Shown here: positions 60,543 through 64,000 of the stretch, in pieces
Numbering within the stretch: position 1 is the first letter of the stretch
Layout: every line of letters begins with the position of its first letter
Assembly (NCBI RefSeq): GCF_947502415.1
Contig: NZ_CANMZV010000014.1
Span: 1-64,000 of the forward strand
DNA: 64,000 bases
Direction: 5' to 3'
Origin: an uncultured Photobacterium sp.
GTDB taxonomy: Bacteria; Pseudomonadota; Gammaproteobacteria; Enterobacterales; Vibrionaceae
Made by a program: the position numbers and the translations under genes
Notes under the pieces: model-generated
Database searches by the model: none
Told to the model about the DNA's origin: nothing
What the model saw: the letters and a program-made list of their open reading frames with translations, nothing else

Positions 60543-61499
60543 ATGACGCGAACAAGTTCATCTATTCACCAGGCTGATGGTTATAAAATGGAGTCAAATT
60601 TACGCAGTGTTGATCTGAATTTGCTCACCGTTTTTGATGCCGTCATGCAGGAACAGAATATTACCCGTGCGGCACATAACCTGGGTATGTCACAGCCCGC
60701 GGTAAGTAATGCTGTTGCCCGCCTGAAGGTGATGTTTAATGATGAACTGTTTATCCGTCATGGGCGTGGTATCCAGCCGACCCAGCGTGCGAAGCAGCTG
60801 TTTGGTCCTGTCCGCCAGGCGTTACAGTTGGTGAAGAACGAGCTGCCGTCATCGATTTTCTCGCCGGAGACGTCGAACCGCACTTTCAAGTTGGCGATTT
60901 GCAGTCCGTCTGATATGCGCTTTGCACCTCGTATCCTGCGAAATGTTGCCGAAGAGGCTCCGAACCTTCGCGTACAATTGGAAGCTGAGTTTGATGCTGA
61001 GCTGACTCAGAAAATGCGCTATCAGGAGGTGGATTTCGTCATTGATTATATTCGTTTTGACGAGCCTGGGTTCTGCAGCACCGAGCTGTTCAGTGATGAA
61101 CTGGTTGTGATAGCGGCCGGTAATCATCCGCGCATTGGTGATACGCTAACTGAAGCGGAATTTGCGGCAGAAAAGCACGCGGTACTGAAGTCGATTCCGG
61201 GTGTGAAATTGTTTTCTGACCATATTTACAACCAGCACACCAATTATCATGAGGCCTATCAAGGCGCTAGCCTTAGCAACATTATGTACGTTGCTGGCCA
61301 GTCTGATTTAATTGCCGTGATGCCACGTTGGCTGGCGGAATCAGCAGCTCATAATCAGCAGCTGAAGATCCTGCCGCTGCCGTTTGATTCGGCGAAAATC
61401 AGTGGTTACCTGAGCTGGCATGAGTCGTCGCAGAAAGATAAGGGCCATATCTGGATGCGTGATCAGCTACTGGAAGTGTGTGGTGATAACTCATACTGA
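60543..61499 (+). CDS. leuO: LysR-type regulator LeuO
   Basis: 318 residues. Helix-turn-helix at about 24-80: VDLNLLTVFDAVMQEQNITRAAHNLGMSQPAVSNAVARL, followed by the effector domain. Its sequence and its proximity to leuABCD point to LeuO, a global H-NS antagonist controlling stress, virulence and efflux genes in enterobacteria and vibrios. Here an efflux operon stands between leuABCD and leuO. A possible alternative start is the Met at residue 16. Confidence 0.9.
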   Translation: MTRTSSSIHQADGYKMESNLRSVDLNLLTVFDAVMQEQNITRAAHNLGMSQPAVSNAVARLKVMFNDELFIRHGRGIQPTQRAKQLFGPVRQALQLVKNELPSSIFSPETSNRTFKLAICSPSDMRFAPRILRNVAEEAPNLRVQLEAEFDAELTQKMRYQEVDFVIDYIRFDEPGFCSTELFSDELVVIAAGNHPRIGDTLTEAEFAAEKHAVLKSIPGVKLFSDHIYNQHTNYHEAYQGASLSNIMYVAGQSDLIAVMPRWLAESAAHNQQLKILPLPFDSAKISGYLSWHESSQKDKGHIWMRDQLLEVCGDNSY

Positions 61500-61519
61500 T
61501 CTCTCTATTTAGGAATATG

Positions 61520-61543
61520 AAGCCGGCGTTAGCCGGCTTTTTT
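61520..61543 (+). terminator. Terminator of leuO
   Basis: Stem AAGCCGGC/GCCGGCTT with a GTTA loop and a T run. Confidence 0.92.
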
Positions 61544-61731
61544 GATCGCAGTCAGCTTGAATAAACAAGCGAGCAGTACTTTCTCACACTTTGTGTTAAT
61601 TCTATTAATAAGACGTATAAACCCTGTATTGGCAAGGGATAGGGACTGAGAGCACGGCAACATAAAATGTAAAATATTGTGCTTTATAGTTGCCTTTTTT
61701 GGTGTCGGCTGTAGACTTCGCTCCTCTAATA

Positions 61732-61749
61732 AGCTTACAGGTGTAAGCT
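61732..61749. promoter_or_regulatory. Operator-like palindrome before the acyl-CoA ligase
   Basis: AGCTTACA-GG-TGTAAGCT: 8-bp arms with a two-base centre, ending 17 bases before the ATG. It does not match the FadR site I know. The regulator is unknown. Confidence 0.5.
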
Positions 61750-61766
61750 AAAATGGCAGAGTAGTT

Positions 61767-63587
61767 ATGGCTGAACGTGATTTTCATATCGTAAATCGAA
61801 TTCGTACCCAGATTGCCCGTTTGGGTGATCGGGTTGCACTGCGTCATCAGGTTAAGGGCCAATGGCGGGATATTAGCTGGACTGAGTTTGGTGAGCAGAT
61901 CCATCAGCTTGCTTTGGCAATCTTAAGCCAGGGGCTTAACGTCCAGGATAAAATCGGTATTTTTTCAAGTAACATGCCGCGCTGGACTGTTGCTGATTTT
62001 GCAGCTTTATATAACCGCTGCGTAACGGTACCTATCTATCCGACCAGTACCCCACAGCAAGCAGCATACATTATCAACAATGCTGATATCCGTATTCTGT
62101 TTGTGGGCGAGCAGGCTCAGCATGACGCGGCGGTGGCAGTAGCCGCTGAATGTCCTCAGTTAGAGCGCATTGTTGTGATGTCTGATGAGGTTGAACTGGC
62201 TGATCATCCACTGGTATGCCGCTACGATGATTTTGTTCAGCAAGGTTCTGAAGATATTCAGGCTGAGCTGGAGCAACGCCTTTCACAGACAGCGATGGAC
62301 GATCTGTTCACTCTGATCTACACCTCAGGTACGACAGGCACTCCGAAAGGGGTGATGCTGGATTACGCCAATGTTGCGGGTCAGATTGAAGGTCATGATG
62401 AAAAGTTGGCGCTGGATGAAGGTGATGTTTCGCTGTGTTTCCTGCCGTTGTCACATGTATTTGAGCGTGCTTGGACGTTTTATGTGCTGCACCGTGGTGG
62501 TGTTAACTGCTACCTGTCTGATACCAATAAATTGCGTGAAACTCTGCTGGATGTGAAGCCAAATGTGATGTCCGCAGTGCCTCGCGTTTATGAGAAAATT
62601 TACTCTGCCGTTCACGATAAAGTTTCTCGCGCACCGTTCCATCGCAAGGTGATGTTTACCTGGGCCGTTAACATGGGCGCCCGTATGGCGCTTTGCCATC
62701 AGGAGCAGCGCAAGCCATCGCTGCTGCTTAAGAAGAGCTATAAGTTGGCCGATAAGCTGGTGCTGTCGAAGCTGCGTAAGATTTTGGGCGGTCAGATCAA
62801 GTTCATGCCATGCGGTGGTGCCAAGCTCGATGAAAGCATTGGCCGTTTTTTTCATGCTATAGGTATCAATGTCAAGCTGGGCTATGGGATGACCGAAACT
62901 ACTGCAACGGTTTCTTGTTGGGACGATGAGTGCTTCAACCCTGACTCTATCGGTATGCCGATGCCGGGTGCTGAAGTGATAATTGGTGAAAACAACGAAA
63001 TTTTAGTGCGTGGCCCGATGGTAATGCGTGGCTACTACAAGATGCCGGAAGAAACAGCTAAGAATTTCACTGAAGACGGTTTCCTGAAAACCGGTGACGC
63101 GGGTCATTTTGATGAAAATGGTAACCTGTTTATCACTGATCGCATCAAGGAGCTGATGAAGACATCAGGTGGTAAGTATATTGCGCCGCAGGTGATTGAA
63201 GGAGCTATTGGCAAAGACCACTTTATTGAGCAGATTGCGGTAATCGCGGATACTCGCAAGTTTGTCTCTGCGTTGATCGTACCGTGTTTTGAGACTCTGG
63301 AAGAGCATGCCCGCGAGCTGAATATCAAATACCAGGATCGCCTAGAGCTGGTGAAGCATAGTCAGATCCGTGAGTTGATCGAAAAGCGGGTGGTTGAACT
63401 GCAAAAAGATCTGGCTCGATTTGAACAGGTGAAGAAGTTTACTCTGTTGCCTATGGCTTTCTCGATGGATAAGGGGGAGCTGACCCCGACACAGAAGTTG
63501 CGTCGTAAGGTGATTCAGGATCGTTATCATCAGGAAATCGAGATGATGTACGAAGAGAGCCACAAGAGTTCGGTGAGCCAGCATTAA
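61767..63587 (+). CDS. Long-chain fatty acid--CoA ligase (AMP-binding)
   Basis: 606 residues. P-loop [15 protein letters not shown] (about 182-196), central [48 protein letters not shown] (adenylate-forming motifs through the hinge and catalytic Lys region). The length and the FAA1-like pattern put it in the bacterial long-chain ligase group distinct from E. coli FadD. It activates fatty acids, probably exogenous or membrane-derived, to acyl-CoA. A second fadD-type gene in the family Vibrionaceae lies beside leuO in Vibrio cholerae as well. Confidence 0.93.
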   Translation: MAERDFHIVNRIRTQIARLGDRVALRHQVKGQWRDISWTEFGEQIHQLALAILSQGLNVQDKIGIFSSNMPRWTVADFAALYNRCVTVPIYPTSTPQQAAYIINNADIRILFVGEQAQHDAAVAVAAECPQLERIVVMSDEVELADHPLVCRYDDFVQQGSEDIQAELEQRLSQTAMDDLFTLIYTSGTTGTPKGVMLDYANVAGQIEGHDEKLALDEGDVSLCFLPLSHVFERAWTFYVLHRGGVNCYLSDTNKLRETLLDVKPNVMSAVPRVYEKIYSAVHDKVSRAPFHRKVMFTWAVNMGARMALCHQEQRKPSLLLKKSYKLADKLVLSKLRKILGGQIKFMPCGGAKLDESIGRFFHAIGINVKLGYGMTETTATVSCWDDECFNPDSIGMPMPGAEVIIGENNEILVRGPMVMRGYYKMPEETAKNFTEDGFLKTGDAGHFDENGNLFITDRIKELMKTSGGKYIAPQVIEGAIGKDHFIEQIAVIADTRKFVSALIVPCFETLEEHARELNIKYQDRLELVKHSQIRELIEKRVVELQKDLARFEQVKKFTLLPMAFSMDKGELTPTQKLRRKVIQDRYHQEIEMMYEESHKSSVSQH

Positions 63588-63626
63588 TTACAGGCTGATA
63601 CGCTTGCAGTCTTGAACATATCTATC

Positions 63627-63655
63627 AAAGGAGCCCTCAGGCTCCTTTGTTGTTT
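63627..63655 (+). terminator. Terminator of the acyl-CoA ligase gene
   Basis: Stem AAAGGAGCC/GGCTCCTTT with a CTCA loop, then GTTGTTT. Confidence 0.88.
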
Positions 63656-64000
63656 CTATACACCCGGTTTATGTTTTTCGGTTGCCTGATTACGTCAGAA
63701 CCGTACTATTTCCGCTCAAACCTTCCAGATGAATACTCTCATCGCTGTGCCATATACAGGTAATGATCTCTATTGCATAACCATCCAGCCGGATGAATAA
63801 AGGCAATATTATCTAGTGGCAGAGTAATAGTGTGAACTGACTCCAGCCGATAGACTTGATTGCTAAAAAGACGTTACAGTTGTTGCGGGTTACCGTTGTT
63901 TGTTATTTCAGGCGGCGGCTCACATAGTATGAAGAAGCAAGTTAGATTTCAATTTAGGCTAAAAGTAAGCCCTAACTATGTTATATCAGCCCGTATAGCT
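63656..64000. other. Apparently non-coding right end
   Basis: No credible complete gene. A frame beginning ATG 63929 (MKKQVRFQFRLKVSPNYV) stays open to the window edge but is only 24 codons long and lacks a clear ribosome site, so I leave it uncalled. Confidence 0.4.

Noticed and set aside
63929-64000. Frame open to the window end (MKKQVRFQF...)
   Set aside because: Only 24 codons visible, no clear ribosome site; cannot be told from chance without the next bases.

Overview
The window is a chromosomal segment of a gammaproteobacterium of the Vibrionaceae. It looks more like Photobacterium, Grimontia or Enterovibrio than a low-GC Vibrio, but the genus is an inference from gene content and the roughly 50% GC judged by eye. 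The conserved ytfJ-ytfK-msrA-tamAB-ytfP-ppa-fbp-mpl block, the lptD-surA-pdxA-rsmA-apaG-apaH operon and the leuABCD/leuO neighbourhood support this. So does a zinc-uptake cluster of the type known in Vibrio cholerae. Nearly all of the window is core housekeeping DNA. No prophage, CRISPR array, integron or intact insertion sequence is visible.

Layout. 1-440: 3' part of a tRNA-Asp with its terminator, then a 254-bp non-coding element with 23-bp imperfect terminal inverted repeats. 443-5190: a TIGR03899-type gene, an unrecognised 28-codon membrane ORF, and a leftward zinc-uptake operon (DUF2607-like protein, His-rich ZrgA, ABC ATPase, ABC permease, DUF3299 protein) behind a Zur-like operator. 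5240-17420: envelope and central metabolism genes, with TamA/TamB for outer-membrane assembly, MsrA, pyrophosphatase, fructose-bisphosphatase, Mpl for murein recycling and UbiX. 17490-21664: a TAXI-type TRAP transporter operon with a universal stress protein. 21961-30324: argR/mdh, a small unknown protein, ispB/rplU-rpmA, an EamA transporter, obg, the split threonine/serine exporter pair yjjP-yjjB, and folA.

30387-37222 is the LPS-assembly and ribosome-maturation operon, read leftward from lptD to apaH. 37424-43149 carries djlA, a frameshifted D-2-hydroxyacid dehydrogenase, rluA and rapA. 43457-48457 has phoH, then thiBPQ behind a TPP riboswitch. 48624-49412 is a DUF547 protein. 49554-54469 is leuABCD with a leucine leader peptide and attenuator. 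54741-59954 is a TetR/membrane-fusion-protein/RND efflux operon, preceded by two near-identical palindromic operators. leuO (60543-61499) and a long-chain acyl-CoA ligase close the window, and about 400 bases at the end hold no convincing gene.

I found no clearly new large system. The observations most worth a second look are the Zur-controlled cluster with its lead gene and nearby small ORF, the paired operators of the efflux operon, the homopolymer frameshift in the hydroxyacid dehydrogenase, the perfect inverted repeat at the mdh promoter, the unusual cysteine set of LptD, and the inverted-repeat element after the tRNA.
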